A stretch of 64,000 nt of DNA from Lysobacteraceae bacterium P (GCA_005503055.1 SCOX01000008.1:1-64000); one strand, 5' to 3'; positions 38,402 through 48,983 are shown, counted from the stretch's first letter. Numbers and translations: made by a program. The notes: generated by a model from the letters alone, not told the origin.

Positions 38402-38718
38402 TGGCGCTGGGTCTCGCTGATCATGCGCGCCAGCTCGCCGGACTCGAACAGCTCCAGCGTGATGTCGCAACCGCCGATCAGCTCGCCGTGAATGAAGAGC
38501 TGCGGGAAGGTCGGCCAGTTGGAGTAACGCGGCAGGTTCGCGCGGATCTCCGGATCCTCCAGCACGTTGACCGTGTGCAACTCGGTCGCGCCGGCGGCCT
38601 TGAGCGCCTGCACCGCACGGCTGGAAAAGCCGCACATCGGGAACTGCGCGTTGCCCTTCATGAAAAGAACGATGGGATGGCTTTCGACCTCGGCCTGGAT
38701 CCGCTCCATGACGGACAT
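38398..38718 (-). CDS. grxD: Monothiol glutaredoxin Grx4
   Basis: The 106-residue protein carries the monothiol motif CGFS at 29-32 and the glutathione-binding phrases WPTFPQLFIHGELIGG and CD. Grx4 proteins bind and deliver [2Fe-2S] clusters. CAGGAGTTGCGC precedes the ATG. It is divergent from sodB, so two iron/oxidative-stress genes share the 154-base spacer. Confidence 0.95.
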   Translation of the reverse strand: MSVMERIQAEVESHPIVLFMKGNAQFPMCGFSSRAVQALKAAGATELHTVNVLEDPEIRANLPRYSNWPTFPQLFIHGELIGGCDITLELFESGELARMISETQRQ

Positions 38719-38872
38719 GCGCAACTCCTGCAATGGTGCGTTGCCCTGCGATTGACGGCACGGCAACGGAACGTGGGGATAGAATGGAGATTGTAAGCCT
38801 TCCCGAGCCGCGGACGCGCCGAAGTCCATGTCGCCGCCCGGCACTCCCCTAGCCAGCCCTCAGGAGCCCGCA

Positions 38873-39451
<579 letters not shown>

Positions 39452-39472
39452 GGCGCGACCCGCACGCAATAC

Positions 39473-39505
39473 AAAACGGCCGGGGAAACCCGGCCGTTTT
39501 CGTTT
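39473..39505. terminator. Bidirectional terminator, sodB/purK
   Basis: AAAACGGCCGGG (39473-39484) pairs with CCCGGCCGTTTT (39489-39500) around GAAA. T-rich ends on both strands suit the two convergent genes. Confidence 0.85.
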
Positions 39506-39526
39506 CGATCAGCTCGCGTGGGCTGC

Positions 39527-40666
39527 TCAGCGCAGTGCGGCGATCACCGGCGCCACCTGCGCCTGCCGACCCAGCGCTTCACCCACGCGCTCGAGCGAGG
39601 CCGACAACGCTTCGGCACTGTCGGCGCGCAGCGTCGCGTGCCCGACCTTGCGGCCTTCGCGCGGCTGCTTGCCGTAGTCGTGCCAGTGGCCGCCCGGCTC
39701 GCGCAGCATCGGCAACGCGTCGGGCATTTCGCCGATCCAGTTGAGCATGCACGCGCGCCCGACCATGCGCGTATCGCCCAGCGGAAGGCCGAGCACGGCG
39801 CGCAGGTGGTTCTGGAATTGGCTGGTTTCGCTGCCTTCGATGGTCCAGTGGCCGGAGTTGTGCACGCGCGGCGCCAGCTCGTTGGCAAGCAGTTCGCCGT
39901 CGCGGCAGAACAGTTCCAGCGCGAACACGCCGACGTAGTCGATCGACTCGGCGAGGCGACGCGCGTAGTCGTAGGCGATCTCGCCCAGCGCACTGTCGAC
40001 CACCGCCGGCGCCAGGCTCGCCGACAGCACTCCGTCGACATGCCAGTTTTCGGTGAGCGGCCAGGCACGGAATTCGCCATCGCGTCCGCGCACGGCGACG
40101 ACGGACAGCTCGCGCTGGAAGTGCACGAAGCCTTCGAGGATCAATCCGACCTTCGACGCCTGCGCACCGAGCGCGTCCCACGCGGCGCCGGCATCGGCCG
40201 GCGTCTTGATGCGGAACTGGCCCTTGCCGTCGTAGCCCAGTCGCCGGGTCTTGAGGATGCACGGCGTGCCGATCTCCGCCAGCGCGGCATCGAGCTGTTC
40301 GCGCGTGTCGATCGCCGCGAACGGCGGCACCGGGATGTTCAGCTCGCGGAACAACGTCTTCTCGGCGAGGCGGTCCTGCGCGGTCGCCAGCGCACCGGGG
40401 TTCGGGAATACCGGCACGCGCTCGCTCAGCCACTGCGCCGATTCGGCCGGTACGTTCTCGAAATCGAACGTCGCCACGTCCACACGCGAGGCGAACTCCG
40501 CCAACGTGGCCTCGTCGCGGTAATCGCCCACGACCATCGGCGCGAACTGGCCCGCGCAGGCGTCAGCCACGTTGTCCATCACCAGGAAGCGCAGGCCGAG
40601 CGGCGCGCCGGAAAGCGCGAGCATGCGGGCCAGCTGCCCGCCGCCGAGGATGCCGACGGTGGTCAT
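39527..40666 (-). CDS. purK: 5-(carboxyamino)imidazole ribonucleotide synthase
   Basis: This 379-residue ATP-grasp enzyme makes N5-CAIR from AIR, ATP and bicarbonate in purine synthesis. It opens with [16 protein letters not shown] and has the ATP-grasp segments [13 protein letters not shown] and [16 protein letters not shown]. It overlaps purE by four bases, ensuring coupled supply of the next enzyme. Confidence 0.97.
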   Translation of the reverse strand: MTTVGILGGGQLARMLALSGAPLGLRFLVMDNVADACAGQFAPMVVGDYRDEATLAEFASRVDVATFDFENVPAESAQWLSERVPVFPNPGALATAQDRLAEKTLFRELNIPVPPFAAIDTREQLDAALAEIGTPCILKTRRLGYDGKGQFRIKTPADAGAAWDALGAQASKVGLILEGFVHFQRELSVVAVRGRDGEFRAWPLTENWHVDGVLSASLAPAVVDSALGEIAYDYARRLAESIDYVGVFALELFCRDGELLANELAPRVHNSGHWTIEGSETSQFQNHLRAVLGLPLGDTRMVGRACMLNWIGEMPDALPMLREPGGHWHDYGKQPREGRKVGHATLRADSAEALSASLERVGEALGRQAQVAPVIAALR

Positions 40667-41166
40667 TTGCGCGGATCGTCGTTGGCCAGCACGTCATCGG
40701 TCTGGCGGGCGCGGAACGCCTCCAGGGCCTGGCCGATGGCCGGCTGGTCGCTGGCCAGCATCGCCGCGGCGAAAAGCGCCGCGTTGGCCGCGCCTGCATT
40801 GCCGATGGCGAACGTCGCCACCGGAATGCCGGCCGGCATCTGCACGATCGACAGCAGCGAATCCATGCCGTTGAGCGCCTTGCTCTGCACCGGCACGCCC
40901 AGCACCGGCACGGCGGTCTTGGCGGCCAGCATGCCCGGCAGGTGCGCCGCGCCGCCGGCGCCGGCGATGATCGCGCGCAGGCCGCGCGACTGCGCGGTGG
41001 CGGCATATTCGAACAACACGTCCGGCGTACGGTGCGCCGATACCACGCGGATTTCGTGCGGGACGCCCAGCGCCTCCAGCTTCGAGGCGGCATGCTGCAT
41101 CGTCTCCCAGTCGGAGCGCGAGCCCATCACGATGCCCACGAGCGGGGCGGCGGCGGTGTCGGACAT
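40663..41166 (-). CDS. purE: N5-CAIR mutase
   Basis: This 167-residue enzyme converts N5-CAIR to CAIR. The class I PurE marks are [20 protein letters not shown] and [11 protein letters not shown]. From ATG 41166 it is divergent from the Trm112-like gene, with a 64-base spacer containing the shared promoter region. Confidence 0.97.
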   Translation of the reverse strand: MSDTAAAPLVGIVMGSRSDWETMQHAASKLEALGVPHEIRVVSAHRTPDVLFEYAATAQSRGLRAIIAGAGGAAHLPGMLAAKTAVPVLGVPVQSKALNGMDSLLSIVQMPAGIPVATFAIGNAGAANAALFAAAMLASDQPAIGQALEAFRARQTDDVLANDDPRK

Positions 41167-41230
41167 TGGTCGAGCCTTGGGGCAAAGACGTATTCTAACG
41201 CCCCGTCCCGCTCCCCCGGCACCGCATTCC

Positions 41231-41500
41231 ATGGACCGAAAGCTGCTCGACCTGCTCGTCTGCCCCACCACGCGCCAGCCGCTGCAAGTGCTGGACAGTC
41301 GCGGCCTGCAGGCGCTTAACGCGGCCGTCCAGGCAGGCGGGTTGAAGCGCGCCGACGGCAGCGCCCAGTCCGAGTCGGTCCGCGAGGCGCTGGTCACGCG
41401 CGATCGCAAGACCGTGTACCGCGTCGACGACGGGATTCCGGTGCTACTGGCCGAAGAGGCGATCGCCACCGCGCAGATCCCGGACTTCCCCGGCGCATGA
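41231..41500 (+). CDS. Trm112-family protein, cysteine-poor
   Basis: The 89-residue protein begins [12 protein letters not shown] and ends with [18 protein letters not shown], the frame of the Trm112/YcaR family. E. coli YcaR is about 60 residues, so this copy has an insertion of about 28 residues in the middle. It keeps only one of the cysteines often seen in the N-terminal CPxC motif (CPTT here). It overlaps nadC as ATGA. Confidence 0.8.
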   Translation: MDRKLLDLLVCPTTRQPLQVLDSRGLQALNAAVQAGGLKRADGSAQSESVREALVTRDRKTVYRVDDGIPVLLAEEAIATAQIPDFPGA

Positions 41501-42363
41501 GCGCGTTCGCCCCGCCGCCGACCGACGCCGTCGCGCAGGACGTGGCGCGGGCGCTGGCCGAAGACCTTGGCGACGGCGACGTCACCGCCGCACTGTTGCC
41601 CGATATCGCCGACCAGGCTTATCTGCTGTGCAAGGAAGAAGCCGTGGTGTGCGGCCGGCCATGGTTCGATGCCTGCCATCGCGCGCTCGACCCGCAGGTG
41701 CGCATCGATTGGCACGTCGCCGAAGGCGATCGCGCAAAGGCCGGCACCGTCCTGGCGACGCTGCAAGGACGGGCACGCGCGCTGGTCAGCGCCGAGCGGA
41801 CTTCACTGAACTTCCTCCAGACCCTGTCGGGCACGGCGACCACGACCGCGGCCTACGTCGACGCCGTGGGCGGCACGCAGGCGAAGATCCTGGACACGCG
41901 CAAGACGATCCCCGGCCTGCGCCAGGCGCAGAAGTACGCGGTGCGCGTGGGCGGCGGCGTGAACCACCGCATGGGGCTGTTCGACGCGGTGATGCTCAAG
42001 GAAAACCACGTGCGCGCGGCAGGCTCGCTCACCGCCGCGATCCGCACAGCGCGCGCCCTGCATGCCGCGCTTCCCTTGATCGTGGAAGTGGAGTCGATCG
42101 AACAACTGCGCGAAGCGCTGCACGAAGGCTGCGACCGGATCCTGATCGACGACTTCGACGCCGCGATGCGCCGCGAAGCCGTGCGCATCGCGCATGAGCT
42201 CCCGCCCGCGCGACGCATTCCGCTGGAAGTCTCCGGCGGCGTGGACATGGCCACGCTGCGCGCCATCGCCGAGGACGGCGTGGACTGCATTTCCATCGGC
42301 GCACTGACCAAGCACGTCCGCGCGATCGATCTGTCGCTCAAGCTCGGACCGCCGCCGGCCTGA
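41497..42363 (+). CDS. nadC: Nicotinate-nucleotide pyrophosphorylase (carboxylating)
   Basis: The 288-residue enzyme makes nicotinate mononucleotide from quinolinate and PRPP in NAD synthesis. Typical elements are [14 protein letters not shown], the core [32 protein letters not shown] and [10 protein letters not shown], and the C-terminal EVSGGVD. It is translationally coupled to the Trm112-like gene. Confidence 0.97.
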   Translation: MSAFAPPPTDAVAQDVARALAEDLGDGDVTAALLPDIADQAYLLCKEEAVVCGRPWFDACHRALDPQVRIDWHVAEGDRAKAGTVLATLQGRARALVSAERTSLNFLQTLSGTATTTAAYVDAVGGTQAKILDTRKTIPGLRQAQKYAVRVGGGVNHRMGLFDAVMLKENHVRAAGSLTAAIRTARALHAALPLIVEVESIEQLREALHEGCDRILIDDFDAAMRREAVRIAHELPPARRIPLEVSGGVDMATLRAIAEDGVDCISIGALTKHVRAIDLSLKLGPPPA

Positions 42364-42374
42364 GCGGCGGCACG

Positions 42375-43166
42375 TCACGGCATCAGGGTTACCGCGGCCG
42401 CCGCACCCGCGGCCAGGACCACCAGGATCGCGATCAACGGCCATGCCGAACGCTTCGGCTTGGCCGCGCGCATCGAGGTGGCCACCACCTGCACGGGCTC
42501 GGGCACCGACGCGCCGGCGACGCGGAAGCGCAGCACGTCGAAGGCCAGCTCGTCGCCCACTTTGGCCTCGGCGCGCAGGATGCGTTTGCCGTTGAGGTAG
42601 CTGCCATTGCTCGAGCCCAGGTCCTCGATCTGGACGCCGGTTTCGGTGGCCATCAGGCGTGCATGCGTGCGCGACAGACCCGGGGTGTCGAAGCGAAGAT
42701 TGCAATCCGGGCCGCGGCCGATGGTCACCACGCCGACGAGGGCATCGCTGCGATTGCCGACCTCCGGCGAGGCGCCACGCAGGAAGAAGCGCGGCAGCAC
42801 CGGCCGCACCGCGGTGACGCCGGGGTCGTCGTTGGCGGAGACGAGCTCGGGTCCGTTGAGCGGCTGGCGCGCGACCACCGGTGGCGGCCCGAGCGCGGCC
42901 AGCTTGGCCTGCACCTGGTCGAAGCCGACGCTGTCGCCCGGGCGCAGTGCGATAAGCCCCTGCACCTGCCGCCCATTGACGCTCACCGCCGTGCCGGCCG
43001 GCACGTCGAGCATCACGCCCTGCGCGGTCACGTGCAGCTGGCAGTGCTGCGGCAGCACGCCGGGCCGGTCGATGACGATGGTGGATCGAGGATCGGAGCC
43101 GATCCGATTGACGCCGTGGCCGAGCAGTACCTGCGGGTGTTCGCCACCCGGGAAGACTAGTTTCAC
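42375..43166 (-). CDS. Double FHA-domain membrane-anchored protein, GTG start
   Basis: With GTG 43166 the protein has 263 residues. An N-terminal degenerate FHA domain (about 1-85) precedes a canonical one (about 140-215) with TIGRGPDCNLRF, LSRTHARL and SSNGSYLNGKR, which binds phosphothreonine. The C-terminus has one membrane helix (LIAILVVLAAGAAAAVTLM). Such proteins report Ser/Thr kinase signalling, for instance in type VI secretion, but no kinase is nearby. It converges on nadC, 11 bases away. Confidence 0.82.
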   Translation of the reverse strand: MKLVFPGGEHPQVLLGHGVNRIGSDPRSTIVIDRPGVLPQHCQLHVTAQGVMLDVPAGTAVSVNGRQVQGLIALRPGDSVGFDQVQAKLAALGPPPVVARQPLNGPELVSANDDPGVTAVRPVLPRFFLRGASPEVGNRSDALVGVVTIGRGPDCNLRFDTPGLSRTHARLMATETGVQIEDLGSSNGSYLNGKRILRAEAKVGDELAFDVLRFRVAGASVPEPVQVVATSMRAAKPKRSAWPLIAILVVLAAGAAAAVTLMP

Positions 43167-43237
43167 GCGGGATCTGCCCCCTGCAGCGTTCCCTTCGACC
43201 CCTTGCGGGCGACGCTGCGCGTCGCCACAGTGATCGG

Positions 43238-43561
43238 ATGCCGACTCTACTGATTCTGATGATCCTGGCTGCGATGGCGTTCGCATTCTGGAGCGCCGGT
43301 CGCGCCGCGGCCGAACGGGCCGAAGCTGTTGGCCGCGACGCCTGCCGGGTGGCCGGCGTGCAGTGGCTGGACCAGAGCGTGCACGCCATCGGCCTGCGCG
43401 TATGCCGCCACGAGAATGGCTGGCTGGGCTTCGAACGCACGTTCCGCTTCGACTATTCCATCGACGGCCAGGACCGGCACATCGGCAAGCTGGTGCTGCG
43501 CGGCGACCGGCTGGTGTCGTTCAGTGGGCCGGTGACGCGCGCGCCGACGGCGCTGCATTGA
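43238..43561 (+). CDS. DUF3301-family small membrane protein
   Basis: The 107-residue protein has an N-terminal membrane helix (about 4-22) and the DUF3301 phrases CRVAGVQWLDQSV and FERTFRFDYSIDGQDR. Function is unknown. It is divergent from the FHA gene and converges on sspB. Confidence 0.85.
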   Translation: MPTLLILMILAAMAFAFWSAGRAAAERAEAVGRDACRVAGVQWLDQSVHAIGLRVCRHENGWLGFERTFRFDYSIDGQDRHIGKLVLRGDRLVSFSGPVTRAPTALH

Positions 43562-43645
43562 ATCCGGCCGGCGTCAGTTGCACGCCGGCTGGTCCACTTC
43601 CTCGACGCGCCGCTTCGCCGGTGCGTTCGACGAACGAAGACGTTC

Positions 43646-44140
43646 CTATTTCACGATGCGCAGATGCGCTCCCCGGCGTGGCGTCGGCGGCTGCGGGCCT
43701 TCGTCGTCGCCGTCGGGAGCCGGTTCGCTCGGCACCGCACTGAGCGGGCTCGCCGGGGTCTCTTCGCCCAGGTCGACTTCCACTTCGCCTTCCTCGCCCG
43801 CGGCGTGGATGTCCTCCGGCAGCGCCATGCCCTGTCCCGTTTCGCGCGCGTAGATCGCGAGCACGGCCTGCACCGGCACGGCCACCGGGTAGCTCACCCC
43901 ACCGAAGCGGGCGCTGAAGCGGATCGCGTCGTTGCCCATTTCCAGCCTGGTGACGGCGCGCTCGGCGATGTTGAGCACGATCTTCCCGTCTTTCACGGCG
44001 TGCGTTGGAACCTGCACGCCATGGCGTGAGGCATCGACCAGCAGGTGCGGTGTCATGCCGTTGTCGGCGATCCACTCGTACAGCGCCCGCAACAGATACG
44101 GGCGGTGGCTGGTCATCGAAGAAGTGCTTTCCTGACTCAT
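43646..44140 (-). CDS. sspB: ClpXP specificity-enhancing factor SspB
   Basis: SspB delivers ssrA-tagged proteins to ClpXP. From ATG 44140 the protein has 164 residues. The folded domain has SHRPYLLRALYEWIADNGMTPHLLVDA, NDAIRFSARFGG and the acidic linker, and the C-terminal ClpX-binding tail ends RRGAHLRIVK. It lies downstream of sspA, separated by a terminator and 151 bases. Confidence 0.93.
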   Translation of the reverse strand: MSQESTSSMTSHRPYLLRALYEWIADNGMTPHLLVDASRHGVQVPTHAVKDGKIVLNIAERAVTRLEMGNDAIRFSARFGGVSYPVAVPVQAVLAIYARETGQGMALPEDIHAAGEEGEVEVDLGEETPASPLSAVPSEPAPDGDDEGPQPPTPRRGAHLRIVK

Positions 44141-44230
44141 TTCCGGAGTGTAGCGCCGCGCGGTCACCGACAGGTACACACGGCCGGAGCGCGTGCGTCC
44201 GGACACGCGGCGCGCGCATGCGCCGTGAAA

Positions 44231-44254
44231 TGAAAACGGGCCCGAAGGCCCGTT
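44231..44254 (-). terminator. Terminator between sspA and sspB
   Basis: On the minus strand AACGGGCC (44254-44247), loop TTCG, GGCCCGTT (44242-44235) leads into TTCATTTC. It starts 37 bases after the sspA stop, so sspB probably also has its own promoter. Confidence 0.75.
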
Positions 44255-44291
44255 GGTTTCATTCCGGTGCGTTCATTCCGGTGCGCGGCCC

Positions 44292-44927
44292 TCAGGCCGG
44301 CATTTCGCGCAGCTTGCGCTCCTGCTCGGTCAGGCTGCGGGTGAACCCCGGGTTGCGGAAAATGCGATTGCCGTAATCCTCGATGGCCTTGCCGTCCTTC
44401 GGCAGCGGCACGCCCAGTGCGTCCAGTCGCCACACGATGGGCGCCATCGCGCAGTCGGCCAGGCTCATTTCGGGATTGAGGAAGAACTTGCTCGCCTTGA
44501 ACAGCGGCACCGATGCGGTGAGCAGTTCCTTCAGGCGCTTGCGACCGGCTTCGGCCTGGGCCTTGTTGCCAAGCTGGATGGCCTGCACCTGCGGGACCCA
44601 ATCGTGCTCCAGGCGCAGCATCGCCAGACGCAGGCGGGCGCGGGACAACGGGTCCACCGGCATCAGCGGAGGATGCGGATAACGCTCGTCGAGGTATTCG
44701 CTGACCACGCTGGCCGCGTACAGGACCAGGTCGCGCTCGACCAGGGTCGGCACCGAGTGGTAGGGGTTCAGATCGACGAGGTCTTCGGGCGGGTTCTGCG
44801 GATCGACCGGGACCAGGTCGAAGGTGACGCCTTTGGCCGCCAGCACCAGGCGCACGCGGTGACACAGCACGCAGTCGGTGGAAGAAAACAGCGTCAGGGC
44901 ATTGCGCATTCGTGGACTCGCCGCCAT
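44292..44927 (-). CDS. sspA: Stringent starvation protein A
   Basis: This 211-residue glutathione-transferase-fold protein binds RNA polymerase in starvation responses. It has the thioredoxin-like N-terminus (LTLFSSTDCVLCHRVRLVLAAKG), the helical C-domain and the PYHSVPTLVERDLVLY segment. It follows petC, an order common in gammaproteobacteria. Confidence 0.95.
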   Translation of the reverse strand: MAASPRMRNALTLFSSTDCVLCHRVRLVLAAKGVTFDLVPVDPQNPPEDLVDLNPYHSVPTLVERDLVLYAASVVSEYLDERYPHPPLMPVDPLSRARLRLAMLRLEHDWVPQVQAIQLGNKAQAEAGRKRLKELLTASVPLFKASKFFLNPEMSLADCAMAPIVWRLDALGVPLPKDGKAIEDYGNRIFRNPGFTRSLTEQERKLREMPA

Positions 44928-45030
44928 TCGACCTCTCCGTCCACCGGAATCCGCCGGTGGTTAGACGCCATCCACCCCGTGTGGACGGTCGTCGCGGCCT
45001 CGATCAGCTGCTCTAGCCTGAAACCAAGGA

Positions 45031-45052
45031 GCCCGCACATTCCTGTACGGGC
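45031..45052 (-). terminator. Weak terminator after petC
   Basis: GCCCGTACA pairs with TGTGCGGGC around GGAA on the minus strand, about 20 bases after the petC stop, followed by TCCTTGGTTT. The T-run is poor, so read-through into sspA is likely. Confidence 0.45.
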
Positions 45053-45073
45053 CCCAAGGGATACAGCATGCGA

Positions 45074-45820
45074 TCAGTGCTTGTCCACGTCCCGCCAGTA
45101 TTCGTGCTTGAGCAGGTAGGCGAGGAAGGTGAACGCCGCCAGGAACAGGATCACCCAGACGCCGAGACTCTGGCGCTTGAGGGCGGCCGGCTCACCGGCG
45201 TACTCGAGGAAAGTGGTGATGTCGCGCACCGACTGGCTGAACTCCTCGGCATTCTGGTGGCCCGGCTGGGTCACCTTGAGGCCGAGGACCGGACGGTCGC
45301 CAGTGGCCTTGTCGGGCTCGCCGAACTCGGCGTGCTGCAGGCCCTGCAGTTCCCAAAGCGGGTTCGGCATGGAGGCGTTCGGAAACAGCTTGTTGTTCCA
45401 GCCCAGCGGACGCGACTCGTCCAGATAGAACGACTTCAGATACGTATAGATCCAGTCGCTGCCGCGGACGCGTGCGATCAGGCTCAGATCCGGCGGCATC
45501 TTGCCGAACCACTGGTTCGCGTGTTCCGGGGTCATGCTGACCTGGATCTGCTCGCCGACCTTGGCGCCGGTGAAGTTGAGGTTGGCCATCACCTCGTCTT
45601 CGGTCAGACCCAGGTCCTCGGCCATGCGCGAATAGCGCAGGTACTTCAGCGAGTGGCAGCCGGAGCAGTAGTTCATGTACAGCTTGGCGCCGCGCTGCAG
45701 CGACGCGCGGTCGCCCAGGTCGGTGCCCGACTGCATCAGGTGGCCGCCCTCGGCCGCGAAGGCACCGAAGGACACCAGCAGGCCGGCGGCGAAGGTGGCG
45801 AGCTTCTTCACGATACGCAT
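45074..45820 (-). CDS. petC: Cytochrome c1 of the bc1 complex
   Basis: From ATG 45820 the protein has 248 residues: a signal peptide ending GAFA, the heme motif CSGCH at 52-56, a downstream axial-methionine region (NASMPNPLW), and a C-terminal membrane anchor (LGVWVILFLAAFTFLAYLL). A start 15 codons earlier at 45865 overlaps petB by 8 bases and cannot be excluded. It carries electrons from the Rieske protein to cytochrome c. Confidence 0.95.
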   Translation of the reverse strand: MRIVKKLATFAAGLLVSFGAFAAEGGHLMQSGTDLGDRASLQRGAKLYMNYCSGCHSLKYLRYSRMAEDLGLTEDEVMANLNFTGAKVGEQIQVSMTPEHANQWFGKMPPDLSLIARVRGSDWIYTYLKSFYLDESRPLGWNNKLFPNASMPNPLWELQGLQHAEFGEPDKATGDRPVLGLKVTQPGHQNAEEFSQSVRDITTFLEYAGEPAALKRQSLGVWVILFLAAFTFLAYLLKHEYWRDVDKH

Positions 45821-45857
45821 CTTCTGTACGGGTCGGTGGCTAACGTGAGCGATCAGG

Positions 45858-47117
45858 TCAGTCATGCATCGTCACCCGCTGCGGTACCGGCTTGGTTTTG
45901 TCGAACTTGGTCCAAAGCGGCATGGTGATGAAGAACACGAAGTACAGGAAGGTCAGCACGCGGCCGATGATGGTTTCCACCGGATCCGTACCCGGGCCGG
46001 CGCCGATCTTGCCCAGCCACAGGAAGCAGACGGCCAGCAGACCGAGCATGAGCTTGGTCATCCAGCCGCGGTAGCGGTGCGACTTGACCGGCGACTTGTC
46101 CAGCCACGGCACCAGGAACAGCACGGCGATCGCGGCGAACATCACGATCACGCCGCTGAGCTTGTGCGGGATGACGCGGAGCATCGCGTAGTACGGCGTG
46201 TAGTACCAAACCGGCTTGATGTGCTCCGGCGTCACCAGGCGGTTGGCCTCGGTGAAGTTGTCGTGCTCCAGGAACCAGCCGCCGAAGGCCGGCGCGAAGA
46301 AGATCACGAACGCGCACAGGATCAGGAAGAAACCGACGCCGAACAGATCCTTCACCGTGTAGTACGGGTGGAAGGGAATGCCGTCGGTCGGCTTGTTCGG
46401 ATCCCAGCGGTTGCCCTTCGGACCCTTCTTGATCTCGACGCCGTCCGGGTTGTTCGAACCCACTTCATGCAGCGCGCCCAGGTGCAGGACCACCAGCAGC
46501 AGCAGCACCAGCGGCAGCGCGATCACGTGCAGCGCGAAGAAGCGATTCAGCGTCGCGTCGCCCGGCAGGTAGTCGCCCATGATCCATTCGGTCAGGCCGT
46601 TGCCGATGACCGGGATCGCGCCGAACAGCGAGATGATCACCTTGGCGCCCCAGAACGACATCTGGCCCCACGGCAGCACGTAGCCCATGAAGGCTTCGGC
46701 CATCAGCACCAGGTAGATCAGCATGCCCAGGATCCACACGAGCTCGCGCGGCTTCTGGTAGGAGCCGTACATCAGGCCGCGGAACATGTGCAGGTACACG
46801 ACGATGAAGAACATCGACGCACCGGTGGAGTGCATGTAGCGGATCAGCCAGCCCCACTCCACGTCGCGCATGATGTATTCGACCGACGAAAACGCTTCGG
46901 CCGCGGACGGCTTGAAGTGCATCGTCAGGAAGATGCCGGTCACGATCTGGTTGACCAGCACCAGCAGTGCGAGCGAACCGAAGTAGTACCAAAGATTGAA
47001 ATTCTTCGGCGCGTAGTACTCGGTCATGTGCTTGCGGTACGCCGGCATCATCGCCGGTGCACGCTCGTTGACCCAATCCATCACGCCATTAGCGGTACGG
47101 GTGAAGATGTTCGCCAT
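45858..47117 (-). CDS. petB: Cytochrome b of the bc1 complex
   Basis: The 419-residue protein has eight membrane helices and the b-heme histidine pairs in HSTGASMFFIVVYLHMFR and the corresponding later helix (LPLVLLLLVVLHLGALHEVG). The Qo-site motif is seen as PVWYYTPYYAML. It is the quinol-oxidising core of complex III. petA ends 3 bases upstream. Confidence 0.97.
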   Translation of the reverse strand: MANIFTRTANGVMDWVNERAPAMMPAYRKHMTEYYAPKNFNLWYYFGSLALLVLVNQIVTGIFLTMHFKPSAAEAFSSVEYIMRDVEWGWLIRYMHSTGASMFFIVVYLHMFRGLMYGSYQKPRELVWILGMLIYLVLMAEAFMGYVLPWGQMSFWGAKVIISLFGAIPVIGNGLTEWIMGDYLPGDATLNRFFALHVIALPLVLLLLVVLHLGALHEVGSNNPDGVEIKKGPKGNRWDPNKPTDGIPFHPYYTVKDLFGVGFFLILCAFVIFFAPAFGGWFLEHDNFTEANRLVTPEHIKPVWYYTPYYAMLRVIPHKLSGVIVMFAAIAVLFLVPWLDKSPVKSHRYRGWMTKLMLGLLAVCFLWLGKIGAGPGTDPVETIIGRVLTFLYFVFFITMPLWTKFDKTKPVPQRVTMHD

Positions 47118-47120
47118 GGC

Positions 47121-47744
47121 TTACGCCGCTCCCTTGGTGCTGGAGGCCGGATCGACACCGATGATGATCGTGGTGTCGTTCTCGTAATGGTGCGGCGGCA
47201 CGACCAGATTGGTCGGCGCCGGGACACCCTGGAACACGCGACCGGCCATGTCGAAGCGCGACTTGTGGCAGGGGCAGAAATAGCCGCCCTTCCACTCCGG
47301 ATCGAACGGCTCCGGACGGATCTCGGCCTTCATTTCCGGCGAGCAGCCCAGGTGCGTGCACAGGCCGACCAGCACGGAGATCTCCGGCTTGATCGAACGC
47401 GGTTCGCCGGTGATGTACGCCGGCTGCTGATCCTTATTCTCGGACTTGGGATCGCGCAGGTGCGGATCCAGCGTCGGCAGCGCCTCGAGGATCGCCTTGG
47501 AGCGCTTGACGATCCAGATCGGCTGGCCGCGCCACTCCATGATCAGACGCTGGCCTTCCTCCAGGGCACTGATGTCGGCAGTCACCGGCGCGCCGGCGAG
47601 CTTGGCCCGCGTGCTCGGGTTCCAGGACTTGATGAACGGTACCGCCACGAAACCGGCCCCGACCGCACCGACCACAGCAGTGGTCGCGGTCAGGAACCGA
47701 CGGCGGCCCTGGTTGACAGGATCGTTGACCCCTTGGTTGGCCAT
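47121..47744 (-). CDS. petA: Rieske iron-sulfur subunit of the bc1 complex
   Basis: From ATG 47744 behind GCGGAG the protein has 207 residues. A twin-arginine-type signal (RRRFLTATTAVVG) acts as membrane anchor. Cluster ligands are C129, H131, C157 and H160, with the disulfide cysteines C134 and C159 (CTHLGC and CPCH). It opens the petABC operon, which continues toward sspA-sspB. Confidence 0.97.
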   Translation of the reverse strand: MANQGVNDPVNQGRRRFLTATTAVVGAVGAGFVAVPFIKSWNPSTRAKLAGAPVTADISALEEGQRLIMEWRGQPIWIVKRSKAILEALPTLDPHLRDPKSENKDQQPAYITGEPRSIKPEISVLVGLCTHLGCSPEMKAEIRPEPFDPEWKGGYFCPCHKSRFDMAGRVFQGVPAPTNLVVPPHHYENDTTIIIGVDPASSTKGAA

Positions 47745-47932
47745 CCGGCACTCCGCAAAGCTAGAACGAAGTAAAGCCGCAGAGACATCGCCACTGGCGA
47801 CGGCTCGCGGCACAAAAGACGGGGAAGTGTAACGGAACGGTGAATGGCCCGACAATCCGCTTCACGTTGCGCAACGCGTCCGCAGCGGGCGCGCGCGTCG
47901 GCCGGAACCCCCGCGGGCCCGGGCCGGGGAAC

Positions 47933-48850
47933 TCAGCGCATCACGGTCGCGGCACCCCGGTAACGGTCGGCCAGTTGCCCCACGCGCTGGACGTAAAGCT
48001 GCGTCTCACTGTAGGGCGGTACGCCCTTGTACCGGTCCACGGCGCCCTCGCCCGCGTTGTAGCCGGCGGCGGCGAGGGTCAGGTTGTTGTTGAACCGCTT
48101 CAGCAGCCAGGCCAGGTACTGCACGCCGCCCTGGATGTTCTGGCTGGCGTCGAAGGCGTTGCTCACGCCGAAGCGTCGCGCCGTCGCCGGCATCAACTGC
48201 ATCAGGCCTTGGGCGCCGGCACGCGACAACGCGTTGGGGTTGTACGCCGATTCGGCATGGATGATCGCCCGCACGATCGCTTCGTCCACGCCATGCTGGC
48301 GGGCGGCCATCGCGATCTCGTCGCGATAGGAATCGGTATTGAGCCGGACCGTGCCGAAATTGACGCCCGGCCGCTTCGAGCACGCGTAACAGGTCTGGAT
48401 GTAGCTGTAGCGGATGGTGCGCACCGCCGAGGCGTTCGCGACGCTCTGCGGCTTGCGGCTGGTGTAGTGGCGTACGCCGTCCTTGATGTAGGAATACACC
48501 TGCCCCTGAACGACGCGCGGGGCCTGGTAGGACGACGCCGGAACGGGCGTCGGCGCGATGGGCGCCGAGGTCGCGACGGTCGGTGTCGCGGCGACGGATG
48601 CCGAGGCGGAAGCGGTCACCGACGATGCCGAGGTCACGCCGCCTACTGCCCCCACGGCCTTGGTGGCCGAGGACTTCGACGCCGGGCGATCGGCGGTCTG
48701 GCTGACGACGGTGCATTGCGCGCCGGGGACGCGCTTGCTCACGTAGCTGCGGGAGCCATCGGGCGAGTCGCAACGGTACAGCGTGCCGGCCACGGTCGAT
48801 CCCGTAGCCAACAGGCAGACGATCCCCCACAGCAGTGAGCCCCCCCTCAT
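47933..48850 (-). CDS. Lytic transglycosylase with DUF4124-like modules
   Basis: The 305-residue protein has a signal peptide (cleaved after VAG) and two short DUF4124-like beta modules (LYRCDSPDGSRSYVSK, VYSYIKDGVRHYTSRK) separated by a low-complexity Ala/Ser/Val linker. A TCYAC motif comes next, followed by an SLT domain with catalytic E200 in [12 protein letters not shown] and [16 protein letters not shown]. It cleaves peptidoglycan in the periplasm. Its neighbour is a clear paralogue. Confidence 0.9.
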   Translation of the reverse strand: MRGGSLLWGIVCLLATGSTVAGTLYRCDSPDGSRSYVSKRVPGAQCTVVSQTADRPASKSSATKAVGAVGGVTSASSVTASASASVAATPTVATSAPIAPTPVPASSYQAPRVVQGQVYSYIKDGVRHYTSRKPQSVANASAVRTIRYSYIQTCYACSKRPGVNFGTVRLNTDSYRDEIAMAARQHGVDEAIVRAIIHAESAYNPNALSRAGAQGLMQLMPATARRFGVSNAFDASQNIQGGVQYLAWLLKRFNNNLTLAAAGYNAGEGAVDRYKGVPPYSETQLYVQRVGQLADRYRGAATVMR

Positions 48851-48983
48851 GGCCGCGAGTGTGTCCTGTCTCCTGCCCCTTCACAAGTCCTTGATTGCGT
48901 TGGCTGCGGGAAACGTGACCGTGCCCGCATCCACCCCTGCGCGACGGCCGTCCCGCCCCCGCGTCATCGCTGCTCCAACGGCT

